This document shows, one piece after another, positions 43,522 through 53,258 of a stretch of 64,000 nt of DNA. The stretch lies in contig JAHCHW010000006.1 in NCBI GenBank assembly GCA_026129525.1, positions 190,705 to 254,704 on the forward strand. The letters run 5' to 3'. The notes below the pieces were generated by a model. That model had not been told where the DNA came from, searched no databases, and saw only the letters and a list, made by a program, of their open reading frames with translations. Position numbers and translations under genes: made by a program. Source of the stretch: Chitinophagales bacterium (GTDB lineage Bacteria > Bacteroidota > Bacteroidia > Chitinophagales > LD1). Numbering within the stretch: position 1 is the first letter of the stretch; each line of letters begins with the position of its first letter.

Positions 43522-44814
43522 TCAGTAAACCTTCTCTTTAAACTCTATGCCATATTCTTTTAACTCGGTTAATACAGCAGTATAAATTTCCGGATAAACC
43601 GGCATGAGCACGCCCTTGCGTTTAATTTCTCCGTTCAGAATCATGCGGGTTACCATGGCTACGGGCAGCCCTACGGTTTTTGCCATCGCTGTATGTTCTG
43701 CATCAGTTCCAATACAAACCATTGATGACTCCAATATTTTTTTTCCTCTGCCACTTTTGCCGGCAAACTCAATTTGGTGAACCATTACCACCATGTCCCT
43801 ATCGTGCGGAAGCAGCGTCCAGGTATGTTCCAAGGCGTATTGCAGCAGGTCGGCAGGCACCACCCATTTATCGTGATGAAGAAACAAGGCGGGAATAACC
43901 GAGGTGGACAACACCAGTTTTTCGGTTTGCTTGTCGGGAATTACTTCTTTCGACTTCATTAAAGCAGTTACCTCTTCCTGAAATTTGTGCGTTAGCCGCT
44001 CCTTACGGTTGGTAAAACCTAACTGCACAAGGGCATTCCATCCTTTACAAAAAGGTGCTCTGCGAAGGGTGCCTCGGTACATGGTTTTAATACCTTTTAA
44101 ACCGTATTCCGAAATGTACTTTAGTGAATCGCGATTAGGGTAGCTTTCAAATTTTCCGAAGCCTTTCACCTTTACTTCTTCCGTGTGGGTGAACAGTACT
44201 TCGTAAGAAATTACCTTCTTTTTTCCGTTTTCGAGCCATTGAATTTCGCCTTCGCCTTGCCCCGCCAGCACCACATTGCGCGGGTTCCAACTGAATTTGT
44301 AATGCCATAAGTTGTCATCGCTTTCCGGTGCTACCAATCCGCCACAGTGCGATTTAAAACCGAGAATGGTTTTGCCTTCTTCCTTCAAATTATCAATCAT
44401 CTGCATGGCGCTCATGTGGTCAATACCGGGGTCTAAACCTATTTCGTTCATAAACACCAACCCTTTCTTAGTTGCCTGTGCATCGAAACTCCGCATGGCT
44501 TCCGAAATGTAAGAGGGAGTTACAAGATGTTTTTTCAGCAACAAACAATCTTCCGCCACCGGCACATGCATTAAAGCGGGAAGCATAGAAACAACAATAT
44601 CTGCCCCGCTAATTATTTTCTTGCGCGATTCTTCGTTGTAGAAATCGAAACTGATGGCTTGTGTGTTGGGGCGGTTTTTTGTTTTCTGCAAGGCGAGTTC
44701 AGCCGTCATGTCGGCAACGGTAATCAGCCATTGTTCCGCTGCCGATTTTTCAATCAGGTAGTCAATAAGTGCTACGGACGATTTGCCTGCTCCGAGTATG
44801 AGTATTTGTCGCAT
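43522..44814 (-). CDS. Saccharopine dehydrogenase family protein
   Basis: 430 residues. N-terminal Rossmann motif 'ILGAGKSSVALIDYL', then 'MNEIGLDPGIDHMSAMQMID', the hallmark of saccharopine dehydrogenase (glutamate-forming, LYS9-like), then 'GLVAPESDDNLWHYKFSW' and 'LKGIKTMYRGTLR'. It would convert saccharopine to alpha-aminoadipic semialdehyde and glutamate, or the reverse. The ALDH7-type enzyme at 29142 could take that semialdehyde on to alpha-aminoadipate. The two genes are 14 kb apart, so the link is metabolic rather than operonic. Confidence 0.85.
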   Translation of the reverse strand: MRQILILGAGKSSVALIDYLIEKSAAEQWLITVADMTAELALQKTKNRPNTQAISFDFYNEESRKKIISGADIVVSMLPALMHVPVAEDCLLLKKHLVTPSYISEAMRSFDAQATKKGLVFMNEIGLDPGIDHMSAMQMIDNLKEEGKTILGFKSHCGGLVAPESDDNLWHYKFSWNPRNVVLAGQGEGEIQWLENGKKKVISYEVLFTHTEEVKVKGFGKFESYPNRDSLKYISEYGLKGIKTMYRGTLRRAPFCKGWNALVQLGFTNRKERLTHKFQEEVTALMKSKEVIPDKQTEKLVLSTSVIPALFLHHDKWVVPADLLQYALEHTWTLLPHDRDMVVMVHQIEFAGKSGRGKKILESSMVCIGTDAEHTAMAKTVGLPVAMVTRMILNGEIKRKGVLMPVYPEIYTAVLTELKEYGIEFKEKVY

Positions 44815-44878
44815 TGCGGAAGCAATTTAGGAAATAGCTTCCGTAAGCTGTAACAACCGGAAAAGGAGTTATGCTGTA

Positions 44879-46204
44879 CTAAAGTTTGCCGTTTGCTTTC
44901 TTCCATTCCAATTCCGAAATGAGATAAGCATACAAAGCCTGCAGATAGTTAAACTCGGTTTCTTTCAGTGTATTTTCGGCATCCAGTACTTCCTGATACG
45001 TGGCAACAGCATTGGCATAGCGCACATTCACATCTTTCACCAGGTCTTCGGCAAGTTGTACGTTCTCTTTAATCAGCAATAGGTTTTGTGCTGCATTGGA
45101 ATAATTGAAGGAGGTAGTTTGCAACTGATAGCGAATTGTGCTTTTGATGGCGGCAATATTGTTCTGATTTTTACTCACCGTTAATTTTTGCTGTTGCGAG
45201 AGAGCCATTTTTTGCAGTCCGTCAAAAATGGGAATGTTTACCCGCAGCCCTATGTACGAAGTCCAAAACCAACTCTCGCGCCTGAAAAGTTCCTTGTTGT
45301 CAATTCCCTGCCCGCCTATGTAGCCGTAACCGTTTATGGTGGGAATGTATTGATAAGTTATTTTTTTCTGCTGCTGACGGTTAAGTGTTTCCTGCACATT
45401 TTCTGCTTTCAGTTCTACGCGGCTCAGTTCAGCGCCTTTTACATCGGGGTATTCGGGTAAAGCAACTACCGAAACATTTACAGGCAAAGCATCTGTTAAC
45501 GTAATACGAGCATCGGGTTCCATGCCTATCAGTTGCAGCAAATATGTTTTGGAAGTTTCGATAGAATCGGTAGCTGTTTTTAACTGAAACTTTGCGTTCG
45601 ATAGATTAAGATACGCACGGTTTACCTCGCTCTTTAAAGCATTCCCGTTGTCGAAACGCACCTTAGTATCGTTGTATGCTTTCTCGAACCGTTCCACACT
45701 TTTCGAAACTTTGTTTACTCTTTCCTGATTTAGCAACGCTAAATAATAGGCGCGCGAAACGTTCAACTTTAAATCAATGGTTGCTTGCTGAAGCTGGAGG
45801 TTGGCAAGTTCCTGTTGTTTTGATGCCGTTTGTATATCGCTAACGGCACTCATATCCAGCAAAGGTTGCTGCAAGTCAACACCGGCAGTTGCGCTATATT
45901 TAGTGCCTTGCTGAATGGTGCGGTCTTCCTCTATTCCTGTAACCGGGTTCGGAAATTTTAAAGCAATTTGTCCCAGTTTTAAATTGTTCCGCATATCATA
46001 ACTTCCGTTCACCTTAGGCAAATACTTCGATGTCGCCTCTAAACTTCGGGCTTGTGCAATCCGCTGGTCGGCTTTGTAGTTTTGAAACGCAGGTTGGTGC
46101 TCCATGGCATAATCAATTGCCTGTTGTAAACTTAAACGGCCGGCTTGCTGTGCTTGAGCATAGAAAGCCATGAGTATTAACAGTGCGGGAAAGAGGTTTT
46201 TCAT
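44879..46204 (-). CDS. TolC-family outer-membrane efflux protein (stand-alone)
   Basis: The start at 46204 removes a 17-residue upstream extension and gives the signal peptide MKNLFPALLILMAFYAQAQ and 441 residues. The TolC repeats are seen in 'RLSLQQAIDYAMEHQPAFQN' and 'YANAVATYQEVLDAENTLKE'. No adaptor or pump gene is next to it, so it may pair with a pump encoded elsewhere in the genome. Confidence 0.87.
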   Translation of the reverse strand: MKNLFPALLILMAFYAQAQQAGRLSLQQAIDYAMEHQPAFQNYKADQRIAQARSLEATSKYLPKVNGSYDMRNNLKLGQIALKFPNPVTGIEEDRTIQQGTKYSATAGVDLQQPLLDMSAVSDIQTASKQQELANLQLQQATIDLKLNVSRAYYLALLNQERVNKVSKSVERFEKAYNDTKVRFDNGNALKSEVNRAYLNLSNAKFQLKTATDSIETSKTYLLQLIGMEPDARITLTDALPVNVSVVALPEYPDVKGAELSRVELKAENVQETLNRQQQKKITYQYIPTINGYGYIGGQGIDNKELFRRESWFWTSYIGLRVNIPIFDGLQKMALSQQQKLTVSKNQNNIAAIKSTIRYQLQTTSFNYSNAAQNLLLIKENVQLAEDLVKDVNVRYANAVATYQEVLDAENTLKETEFNYLQALYAYLISELEWKKANGKL

Positions 46205-46367
46205 GAAGAATAATTTACGTACGACAAAGGACGCAAATCCGAATTGTTCCAACACTTACAATTAGCTGAACCTGCCAAAAACACTGCCGAACCGTAAAAA
46301 AACAGGCTTTGATTTTATTCGCTATGCCCGTATAATTGCATAAATTCAAAAACACCAAACGCAGGTT

Positions 46368-46985
46368 ATGAAGCATGTAATTGCCCTTCTTTTAGTATCA
46401 GCATTCGTTGCATCGGCAACTGCACAGGATGCGAAAAAGATTTTCAACAGCGAACGCATAGTTTGGTTCGGGTTGGATTTTACGAAAGCCAAACTGGTTG
46501 GCGTTACCGATGAAAAGCCCGATGTGATAGTGAGCACGTATCTCGAGCTTTGGAATCAACCCATGATGTACGAAGCCGATAAGTTTCCCATTGGCAGTAC
46601 TTTTCGAAAAACTACCGTGCAATTTGATCCTGAAGTGGTCAAGGAGCGCAACAAAAAGGTTACTAAGGAAAGCCTGTTTGGCGGAAGCGAAGCAATGATA
46701 ACTACCGCTGCTATTGAGCAAATGATAAGCGAGTTTCCTATTGGGGCAAAAAAGGATGGTGTGGGAGTAGTATTCTTTGTGGAGAGCTTCAACAAAAAGA
46801 AAAAATTAGCTACTGCTCATGTAGCGTTTTTCGACATTGCTACACATAAGTTGTTGCTTACCAAAAGACTTACAGGCGAACCGGGGGGCGGAGGATTAAA
46901 ATATTACTGGGCGAACTCGTTTTCGCGGATGTTTCACGACATCACTGCCACCTTGTACGACCAGTGGATGAAGGAAGCAAAGTAG
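46368..46985 (+). CDS. Secreted hypothetical protein
   Basis: 205 residues with a signal peptide (MKHVIALLLVSAFVASATAQ). The mature domain is compact, with 'RIVWFGLDFTKAKLVGV', 'GVGVVFFVESFNKKKKLATA' and 'LTGEPGGGGLKYYWANSFSR'. No cofactor-binding motif is recognised. It resembles small lipid-transfer or DUF-type periplasmic proteins of Bacteroidota, but I cannot name the family. Confidence 0.7.
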   Translation: MKHVIALLLVSAFVASATAQDAKKIFNSERIVWFGLDFTKAKLVGVTDEKPDVIVSTYLELWNQPMMYEADKFPIGSTFRKTTVQFDPEVVKERNKKVTKESLFGGSEAMITTAAIEQMISEFPIGAKKDGVGVVFFVESFNKKKKLATAHVAFFDIATHKLLLTKRLTGEPGGGGLKYYWANSFSRMFHDITATLYDQWMKEAK

Positions 46986-47015
46986 TAGAGGTAAAATTTT
47001 GGCTCTTATTGCGCT

Positions 47016-47420
47016 CTACTTCACCAACCCATCCACACTAATTTTCCCGGGACCGAGCAATAGGATAGCAATGTAACCGCTTAGGTAAATGGCAGAGGTT
47101 TCTCCATCGCCAAATAACTCGGCATTGTGTGCTTTAAAAAATGCTACACTCATGGCAACAATCAATGGAATAACCGCCAAACGGGTAAACAAGCCCAACA
47201 CAATAAACCCTGAACAAACAAACTCTGCAAAAATTACTAATGCCAGCGAAGTCGGTCCACCCAAGCCCATAAAATCCATAAAGCCGTCTTTCTTTTCGCT
47301 ATATGTCAACAATTTTTTGTAGCCGTGGGGCATCATGGCAATGCCAAAACAAAGCCGCATTACCAACAAAGCAATGGTAAAAGCCCATTCGGGAAATTTG
47401 ATAGTCATCAGCTTTCGCAT
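47016..47420 (-). CDS. DoxX-family membrane protein
   Basis: 134 residues with four membrane helices and the DoxX pattern 'MRLCFGIAMMPHGYKKLL', 'EFVCSGFIVLGLFTRLAVIP', 'MSVAFFKAHN'. DoxX proteins are linked to redox stress or small-molecule respiration, with the exact role unclear. It is the last of a minus-strand run (mnmD, yqgE, DUF4105, esterase, doxX). Confidence 0.8.
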   Translation of the reverse strand: MRKLMTIKFPEWAFTIALLVMRLCFGIAMMPHGYKKLLTYSEKKDGFMDFMGLGGPTSLALVIFAEFVCSGFIVLGLFTRLAVIPLIVAMSVAFFKAHNAELFGDGETSAIYLSGYIAILLLGPGKISVDGLVK

Positions 47421-47452
47421 AGCGGTAGTTTCAGGTGAAGTTAAAAGAATTA

Positions 47453-48088
47453 CTACAGCATAAGTCCTTGTAGTATTTCCGGCTCTATTTCGTGTCCTCC
47501 TTCAAATTCTATCTCTGTAAAATTCATTTCGGCATACGCAGTTTTCATTTTCAGAAAAACTTCGTGCGGGAAAAATTCATCGCGCGTACCGTAAATAAAA
47601 TAGTTGTTGCTGCGCCTTAAAGGAGAGTGCTGATGCAGCGGGAAAACTTCTGCACCTACTTCTCCGGCATATACAATCACATTGTCAACGCGATGTGGTG
47701 TGGCATTTGCCCAACGGGTAATTGTAGAAGCACCTTGTGAAAAACCCAGGGCAGTAATTTTTGTTTCCGGAAATTGTTCCAATTCCAGCGACTCGTAAAG
47801 TTCGTTGAGGTAATTGATGTAATCTTTTATCTCGTTCAGGCGGTCTTCTTTGGTCATCCATGTTGCGCCTACGTTACCTGCTGAACCTTTCAAGTAAAAA
47901 TGATTAAGCGCTTCGGGAGCTACAAAAAAAATGTCTTTACGCACTAAAGGTTCAAACTGTTTAAGAAACGTGGCTGCCATTTGCCCGAAACCGTGCAACA
48001 CAAACCAAACTTGCTTTGTGTGTTCGTTCAGTTCGCCCAATGTGAAGTAACGGGCAGTTTTTGTTACAAGCAGATGATTCTCTTTCAT
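47453..48088 (-). CDS. Alpha/beta-hydrolase (phospholipase/carboxylesterase type)
   Basis: 211 residues without a signal peptide. The nucleophile Ser lies in 'ALGFSQGAST' (GxSxG), the Asp in 'YGTRDEFFPH' and the His in 'EFEGGHEIEPE'. 'FVLHGFGQMAATFL' supplies the oxyanion region. It would hydrolyse an ester or thioester. The start overlaps the DUF4105 gene stop by four bases, so it is co-translated. Confidence 0.82.
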   Translation of the reverse strand: MKENHLLVTKTARYFTLGELNEHTKQVWFVLHGFGQMAATFLKQFEPLVRKDIFFVAPEALNHFYLKGSAGNVGATWMTKEDRLNEIKDYINYLNELYESLELEQFPETKITALGFSQGASTITRWANATPHRVDNVIVYAGEVGAEVFPLHQHSPLRRSNNYFIYGTRDEFFPHEVFLKMKTAYAEMNFTEIEFEGGHEIEPEILQGLML

Positions 48089-49254
48089 GCAAGCGAAAGT
48101 TGTTTAAAGCGGATGAAAATTTTAAGCGCACGGTTAGCCAGCAATAAAATAAGCGGCAGTGCAGCAAGGCTGTACGGCTGCGGATTCCATTTCCACCCTA
48201 CTACAAGCAGCAGCATAAGTATAAAGGTTCCGGCAAAATAGTATTGGACCCATGCAGGTTTTTTAGCGCGCAACAATAACAATGAGATAGGCAAATGCGT
48301 TGGCAACAGCCACAGCATGTTTAAATTTTTTGGAACCGAATAATGTGTGGTAAACAACCACATACACAGGAAAAAAATGCCGAGCAATCCCGAAAAGAAA
48401 AACAGCACAATATCAAAGCTCCACCAGTGCAGGTTTTTAAACCGTTCCCACACATTTGCCGCAATGCCTAACAGCAACAACACAAACGTTACCATTACAG
48501 GTGTTACCCCTTTAAAGGGTTGTGGGTTAAAAGGAACATCCACTACTACATCATGCCCGGTAACAAAAGGTTCACCGTTAACTGTGGCATGCTCGAAAAG
48601 CAATTCGAGTTTGTCGGGTAAAAATGTTTGATGGCGTGCAGTGGCTTTTATTTCGCAGGGCAAACCGAGTATGAGATCGAAACCAAAATCAACCCAAGGC
48701 ATTTGCGCTACATACGGCTTAAGCGTTTGGCGCATGGTTTGGTTGGTATCGAACCCTTCGTAAGTATATTGCAATTTTTCACCGAGCGCTTTTTCAAACA
48801 CATCGCGCGGACGGGTAGAGCAGTTGTCCCAAAAAAAATCGTAGTGATACTCACGGTTTTCGGGCTTAGCGTTCCAGTACAGAAATGCAAATATTTTATG
48901 TTTTTCTTCAAGCGTAAGATTTAGTTTTTGCTCCACTACTCTGCGCTTTTCATATTCATACATGTATTCGAAATCTTCAAAACGGTCAACCGTTATCATG
49001 TACCGCATTTCGCCTTTGAGAAAGTTCGTATAGAAACCGGGCTGATCGAAATCGAATGTGCCGTAGTTAAACACTACATCTATCCCCTTTTTAAAATCGG
49101 TTACGCGTATGCCGGTATGCCCGAATGCCGAATACAATTCTTCGCCCGGTGAGCAGGTGAGCAGCGTTACACTGCACGAATCGGAAAGTTCAATAGCCAA
49201 CGAAGACGCAGAAACAAAAAAAACAGAAAGCAAAACTGCGATTAGTTTTTTCAA
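48085..49254 (-). CDS. DUF4105 (Lnb-type) protein with membrane tail
   Basis: 389 residues: signal peptide (to SSLA), then the DUF4105 domain ('LLTCSPGEELYSAFGHTGIR', 'DNCSTRPRDVFEKAL') at about 22-210, then about 5 membrane helices in the last 150 residues. Domains of this type occur in Lnb N-terminal periplasmic domains and are predicted to be cysteine-peptidase-like, with Cys in 'NCST'; the catalytic role is inferred. It is in the same run as the esterase (4-bp overlap). Confidence 0.83.
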   Translation of the reverse strand: MKKLIAVLLSVFFVSASSLAIELSDSCSVTLLTCSPGEELYSAFGHTGIRVTDFKKGIDVVFNYGTFDFDQPGFYTNFLKGEMRYMITVDRFEDFEYMYEYEKRRVVEQKLNLTLEEKHKIFAFLYWNAKPENREYHYDFFWDNCSTRPRDVFEKALGEKLQYTYEGFDTNQTMRQTLKPYVAQMPWVDFGFDLILGLPCEIKATARHQTFLPDKLELLFEHATVNGEPFVTGHDVVVDVPFNPQPFKGVTPVMVTFVLLLLGIAANVWERFKNLHWWSFDIVLFFFSGLLGIFFLCMWLFTTHYSVPKNLNMLWLLPTHLPISLLLLRAKKPAWVQYYFAGTFILMLLLVVGWKWNPQPYSLAALPLILLLANRALKIFIRFKQLSLA

Positions 49255-49268
49255 GAGACAGCGAGTTG

Positions 49269-49871
49269 TCAGTTAAGTATGGGATTTTCGGGATAGCCCG
49301 CCATGGTGCTGTAAATGCCGCCTAACGCTTTCATTACCTCGCGCCAAAGTAAATTGGTATCGCTTTGAAACACATGGCGGTAATTTGCCTTGGCAATTAT
49401 CCACGAGTTATCTTTCATTTCCTGTAACAATTGCCCTGCCGACCAACCGGAATAGCCGAGGTAAAAATGCACATCGTCTGCTTTTATTTTTCCGGCACTA
49501 ACCAAGTTGCGAAGCTGTTCGAAATTACCCCCCCAGTACAAATGCTCCGAAAGTTTAATGCTGCCTTCTATCTCATCGCCCAGCGAGTGCAAAAATTGAA
49601 GGGTATCGGTAGCCACCGGGCCACCTAAAAATAACTTGGCTTTAAATGGAGGAAAATCTTCCACCACATCGTTTAACCGGAGATTGATGGGTTTGTTTAG
49701 GATAATGCCCACCGTACCGTTCTGTTCATCGTGGCTGCAAACCAACACCACCGTTCTTCGGAAATTTTCATCGTACATGAAAGGTTCTGACAGTAACAAC
49801 TTACCTGCACGTATTTCTTTGTGCTTTTCGAATTGGTATCCCCAAGTTTTGTCATCGTTGCTCATATACAT
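49269..49871 (-). CDS. yqgE: YqgE/AlgH family protein
   Basis: The start at 49871 is preferred over upstream in-frame codons; 200 residues. The YqgE signature is 'GKLLLSEPFMYDENFRRTVV', 'GIILNKPINLRL', 'LFLGGPVATDTLQFLH', and 'HFYLGYSGWSAGQL'. The function is not firmly known; family members are widespread soluble proteins. It is 14 bp upstream of the DUF4105 gene in the same transcription direction. Confidence 0.9.
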   Translation of the reverse strand: MYMSNDDKTWGYQFEKHKEIRAGKLLLSEPFMYDENFRRTVVLVCSHDEQNGTVGIILNKPINLRLNDVVEDFPPFKAKLFLGGPVATDTLQFLHSLGDEIEGSIKLSEHLYWGGNFEQLRNLVSAGKIKADDVHFYLGYSGWSAGQLLQEMKDNSWIIAKANYRHVFQSDTNLLWREVMKALGGIYSTMAGYPENPILN

Positions 49872-49948
49872 TGCGTTGCTAAGTGGAAAATAAACAAGTT
49901 TGATTTGAAGCAGCAAATTGCAAAATGTTGGTAACGTGTTGTACCTTT

Positions 49949-50629
49949 TTACTTTTTCACAGCTTGCACCATTTCGCGTTTGCCCGGAGGTCCTTGCAGC
50001 TTTTGCACGGTAAACCCTGCTTCTTTCATGGCTCGCTGCACCGAACTTTTAGAACAATAAGTAACCATCTTTCCCCCGGCTACCAATGCCCCATACATTT
50101 TTCGGAACACCTCCGCAGTCCACATTTCGGGTTGATGTTCGGGAGCAAAGGCATCGAAGTAAATTAAATGCAATGAATTACCGGGCAAACTAAATTCGAT
50201 TAGGGAAGCATTGTTTTTCTTAAACCGGAAATATGGTGTAATCGGATGCCACTCGTTCCACCGGCACAAGTGCAGCGAATGGTAAGGTCCGTAGCAAAAT
50301 TCGTAACCGAGTTGCTGTGTATAATTCAGTTCTTTAATAACGTTAATCGCAATGGGATACAACTCAATGGTTTCATAATCTATCGGCAAGTTTTTCTTTT
50401 CTGCCTCAAGCATGGTAAGCAATGCATTTAATCCGGTGCCAAAACCAACTTCAAAAATCCGCAACGGTGATGTGTTGTTTGGTAAACCGGATTGTAACAC
50501 ATCATCTAAACCATGCCTGACAAACACATGCAAACTCTCTTGCAAAGCTCCGTGCCGCGAATGATAAATTTCGTTGAACTGCTCTGAGAAGAGTGTGTGC
50601 GAACCATCCTTAGTGGTAATAATCTGCAT
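49949..50629 (-). CDS. mnmD: tRNA 5-methylaminomethyl-2-thiouridine methyltransferase MnmD
   Basis: 226 residues from ATG 50629. Matches the methyltransferase half of MnmC (DUF752): 'SLHVFVRHGLDD', the SAM-binding 'IFEVGFGTGLNALL', 'IYFDAFAPEHQPEMW', and the C-terminal 'GPPGKREMVQAV'. It methylates nm5s2U at tRNA wobble position 34. The oxidoreductase half of MnmC is absent, as in other MnmD forms. It leads the minus-strand run with yqgE, DUF4105, esterase and doxX. Confidence 0.88.
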   Translation of the reverse strand: MQIITTKDGSHTLFSEQFNEIYHSRHGALQESLHVFVRHGLDDVLQSGLPNNTSPLRIFEVGFGTGLNALLTMLEAEKKNLPIDYETIELYPIAINVIKELNYTQQLGYEFCYGPYHSLHLCRWNEWHPITPYFRFKKNNASLIEFSLPGNSLHLIYFDAFAPEHQPEMWTAEVFRKMYGALVAGGKMVTYCSKSSVQRAMKEAGFTVQKLQGPPGKREMVQAVKK

Positions 50630-50689
50630 AGAGCGAATATATTTACGCAAATCGAAAATATGCTGCCGCGCTAATCGTTAAAGAAAACT

Positions 50690-52132
50690 ATGAACGAAGA
50701 ATTTATTGTTGACCTCCACTGCCACCCGAACATTAAAGCATTTAACAGCGGGCATCCGCATCCCGAAAAAGATATGTGGGAACCTATTTACCACAAAACC
50801 AACCACAACAAATTTGCCGAGCGCATTGAGCGTGTGTCGAAACAAGTGCTTAAAGAATCGCAATGCAACTTGTACAAACTTGCCGAGGGCAATGTGCGTC
50901 TGTTTAACATATCGCTGTATCCGATTGAGAAAGGTTTTTTAAAACTACGGAATGTTCCAAGCCTTTTGCTCGGAAAAGTGAATATGGACATTATGCACGA
51001 AGTTATTCTCGGCTTTGATGCAAAACGTATTGCGTATCTGAAAAAAAGCCACGACTACTACAAAGACCTTACCGATGAGTACTGCTATGTGCGCGATAGC
51101 CAGGGTATAAGTCCGGATGGCAGATATGAATTTCGTTTGGCTGGAAACTACAAAGAGTTACAAGCATTGCTTAAAAAGAAAAATACGTTGGTCGGTATTA
51201 TCAGCATTGAAGGCGCACACGTGTTCGGCACTGTAGATGCTGCATTTGAAGATCTAAGTTTAAATGCACAAAAAGCGCTAATGAGCGAACGCATACGCGA
51301 AGTAAAGGCATGGGAATACCCTCCGTTTACCATTAACCTCGCCCACCATTTCTGGAACAACTTGAGCGGACATGCCACCAGTTTCAAAATGCCAAGCAGT
51401 GCGCTGTTGAATCAGAATAAAGGAAAGGATAAGGGCATTACACAGTTAGGCTGGCACGTAATCCGCGAGTTGCTGAGTCGCGAAAACGGCAAACGCATAT
51501 TGATTGATACCAAACACATGAGCGCTGCTGCCCGCATGGAGTATTACGCGTTTATTGATAATTATAATGCGCTAAATCCTACCGATAAAATTGGGATTGT
51601 GTTTAGCCATGCAGGCATGAACGGGTTCAGCACGCTCGAAAATTCGGTGCGCGAAAAAGATACCATGCGTAAAGCGCGGCACCATCGCCTTTACAAATGG
51701 AGTATCAATGTAAGTAACGATGAAGTGAATCATATTTTGGAATCGGGCGGATTGATCGGCTTAATGATGGATAAGGGAAATTTAGGCGGATTGAAAGAAG
51801 TACGCGAAGTATCGGGCATTACCGATATGGATAAAATGCGAAAGGCATTCAGCAAGTTGTTTTGGGATAATGCCTTTCAGATTGTAAAAGCAGCCGGATG
51901 TAAAGAAGGGTGGGATGTTGTGAGCCTCGGCACCGACTATGAGGGCACTATTACACACATGGATCCGTATGAATCATCGGCAAAGTTGCCTCTTTTCGGC
52001 AGCGACTTACAACAATATTTGGAAAACACAGATTACCGGAGTGAGTTATGGTACGGTTACTCCCCTGCTAAACTGGTAAGTAAAATTATGCGCGAAAATG
52101 CCATGAAATTTTACGAGCGCTACTTTATTTAA
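50690..52132 (+). CDS. Membrane-dipeptidase-like (M19) metallohydrolase
   Basis: 480 residues without a signal peptide. Metal-ligand motifs of M19 dipeptidases are seen as 'IVDLHCHP', 'GIISIEGAHVFG' (Glu bridging the metals), 'TINLAHHFWNNLSGHA', 'LIDTKHMSAAA', 'VFSHAGMNG' and 'VSLGTDYEGTI'. A long insertion sits at about 60-140, so it is longer than the usual 320-400 residues. It probably cleaves dipeptides or a related amide in the cytoplasm. Confidence 0.85.
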   Translation: MNEEFIVDLHCHPNIKAFNSGHPHPEKDMWEPIYHKTNHNKFAERIERVSKQVLKESQCNLYKLAEGNVRLFNISLYPIEKGFLKLRNVPSLLLGKVNMDIMHEVILGFDAKRIAYLKKSHDYYKDLTDEYCYVRDSQGISPDGRYEFRLAGNYKELQALLKKKNTLVGIISIEGAHVFGTVDAAFEDLSLNAQKALMSERIREVKAWEYPPFTINLAHHFWNNLSGHATSFKMPSSALLNQNKGKDKGITQLGWHVIRELLSRENGKRILIDTKHMSAAARMEYYAFIDNYNALNPTDKIGIVFSHAGMNGFSTLENSVREKDTMRKARHHRLYKWSINVSNDEVNHILESGGLIGLMMDKGNLGGLKEVREVSGITDMDKMRKAFSKLFWDNAFQIVKAAGCKEGWDVVSLGTDYEGTITHMDPYESSAKLPLFGSDLQQYLENTDYRSELWYGYSPAKLVSKIMRENAMKFYERYFI

Positions 52133-52145
52133 GCAAAGTTATTAG

Positions 52146-53120
52146 CTACTCTACTAACAGCTTTTGTACTGTATTTCCTGCACGAACAACATACAATCCC
52201 TTTTGCCAACCCACAGTAGGAATACGGCAATGCAGAAAGCAGTTTTGTGTATACACCAAAACTCCTATGGTGTTGTAAATTTCTATCGTTTGTTGTGCAG
52301 TTGAACTAAGTTGTAAGCGAAAAAAATCGTTGGCAGGGTTAGGAAATATTTTCAACACATTAGTCCCAACATCTTTTACACCCGTACTCGGATTTTCCTT
52401 CCAAGCTGTATAAAGTTTTTGGAGTGAATCAATGGGGCTAACTCCATACGGACGGCTTTTTACCAACAAATCCAAAAACAAAGCAGTGTCGCTATCGGTA
52501 GGTTTTGCTACACGCACAAAAGCCGATTGAGCAGGAACACCTTCATTGAGGCAGCGCGAATCGGCTCCGGGAATATTTGCTCCCTGTAAAGCTGCCATCA
52601 GTTTATCAGCTAAAGTACCGGTAGTATTTAAAAAGCGGGCTTGCATGGAATCTAAAATCCATTCATCTAACAAAATGTTCCCTTGAATAGCGTAGTAAGC
52701 GCCCACAATATGCCCTTTGTAGCTTTGGCAACTGCTGCCGGTGTATGCCACCGCCCGCGGATGTCCTGCCGAATCAAAATCAACAATACCGTACTGCCTT
52801 ACTTCGGGCGTGCCGAAAACATCAAAGTTTATTAACTCGTTCAAAATTCCCTGAGGTGAATACCCTCCTTCCATGTAACCGTGGGCATCCATCTGGTTTA
52901 CTTCATTCCAAAGCGCTTGTGTGTGTATGGCGCCTTTACCCGGAATGATGTCGCTGATGATTCGACAACCCAAAGGCGGATTGGGTGCTTCAAGGCAACT
53001 GGCGCCTGCGCTACCCACCTCGCCCGTTACCGAGTCAACCGCCACAATTGAAAATGTATCTTGAGTATATGCAAAGGTTGCAATGCACCAAAGCAAAAAG
53101 AATGGTATCTGTTTTTTCAT
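52146..53120 (-). CDS. Secreted DUF1028 protein with T9SS sorting domain
   Basis: The start at 53120 gives MKKQIPFFLLWCIATFAYTQ as signal peptide, 324 residues. DUF1028, an Ntn-hydrolase-like fold, is recognised by 'FSIVAVDSVTGEVGSAGASC', 'GCRIISDIIPGKGAIHTQA' and 'GYSPQGILNEL'. The last 75 residues are a T9SS type A domain ('LKIFPNPANDFF', 'QKGLYVVRAG'). It is exported by the same system as the two enzymes at 12114-15395. The substrate is unknown. Confidence 0.85.
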   Translation of the reverse strand: MKKQIPFFLLWCIATFAYTQDTFSIVAVDSVTGEVGSAGASCLEAPNPPLGCRIISDIIPGKGAIHTQALWNEVNQMDAHGYMEGGYSPQGILNELINFDVFGTPEVRQYGIVDFDSAGHPRAVAYTGSSCQSYKGHIVGAYYAIQGNILLDEWILDSMQARFLNTTGTLADKLMAALQGANIPGADSRCLNEGVPAQSAFVRVAKPTDSDTALFLDLLVKSRPYGVSPIDSLQKLYTAWKENPSTGVKDVGTNVLKIFPNPANDFFRLQLSSTAQQTIEIYNTIGVLVYTQNCFLHCRIPTVGWQKGLYVVRAGNTVQKLLVE

Positions 53121-53223
53121 ACAATCAGCTTTTTGTAAGTCAAAAATCACTTTGTGTCCTGCCTAAAGGTAACGAAACTCAGCTAAAAGGGTTGCGGTAA
53201 GAAAGTTAAAAGACAAAAAGCAA

Positions 53224-53247
53224 AAAGGGCTGCAAATGCAACCCTTT
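53224..53247 (-). terminator. Terminator of tRNA-Val
   Basis: On the minus strand AAAGGGTTGCA and TGCAGCCCTTT pair with one G-U wobble. They are followed by a T-rich run (TTTTTGCTTTTT region, plus-strand 53206-53223). Confidence 0.75.
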
Positions 53248-53258
53248 AGATTTTTTGT

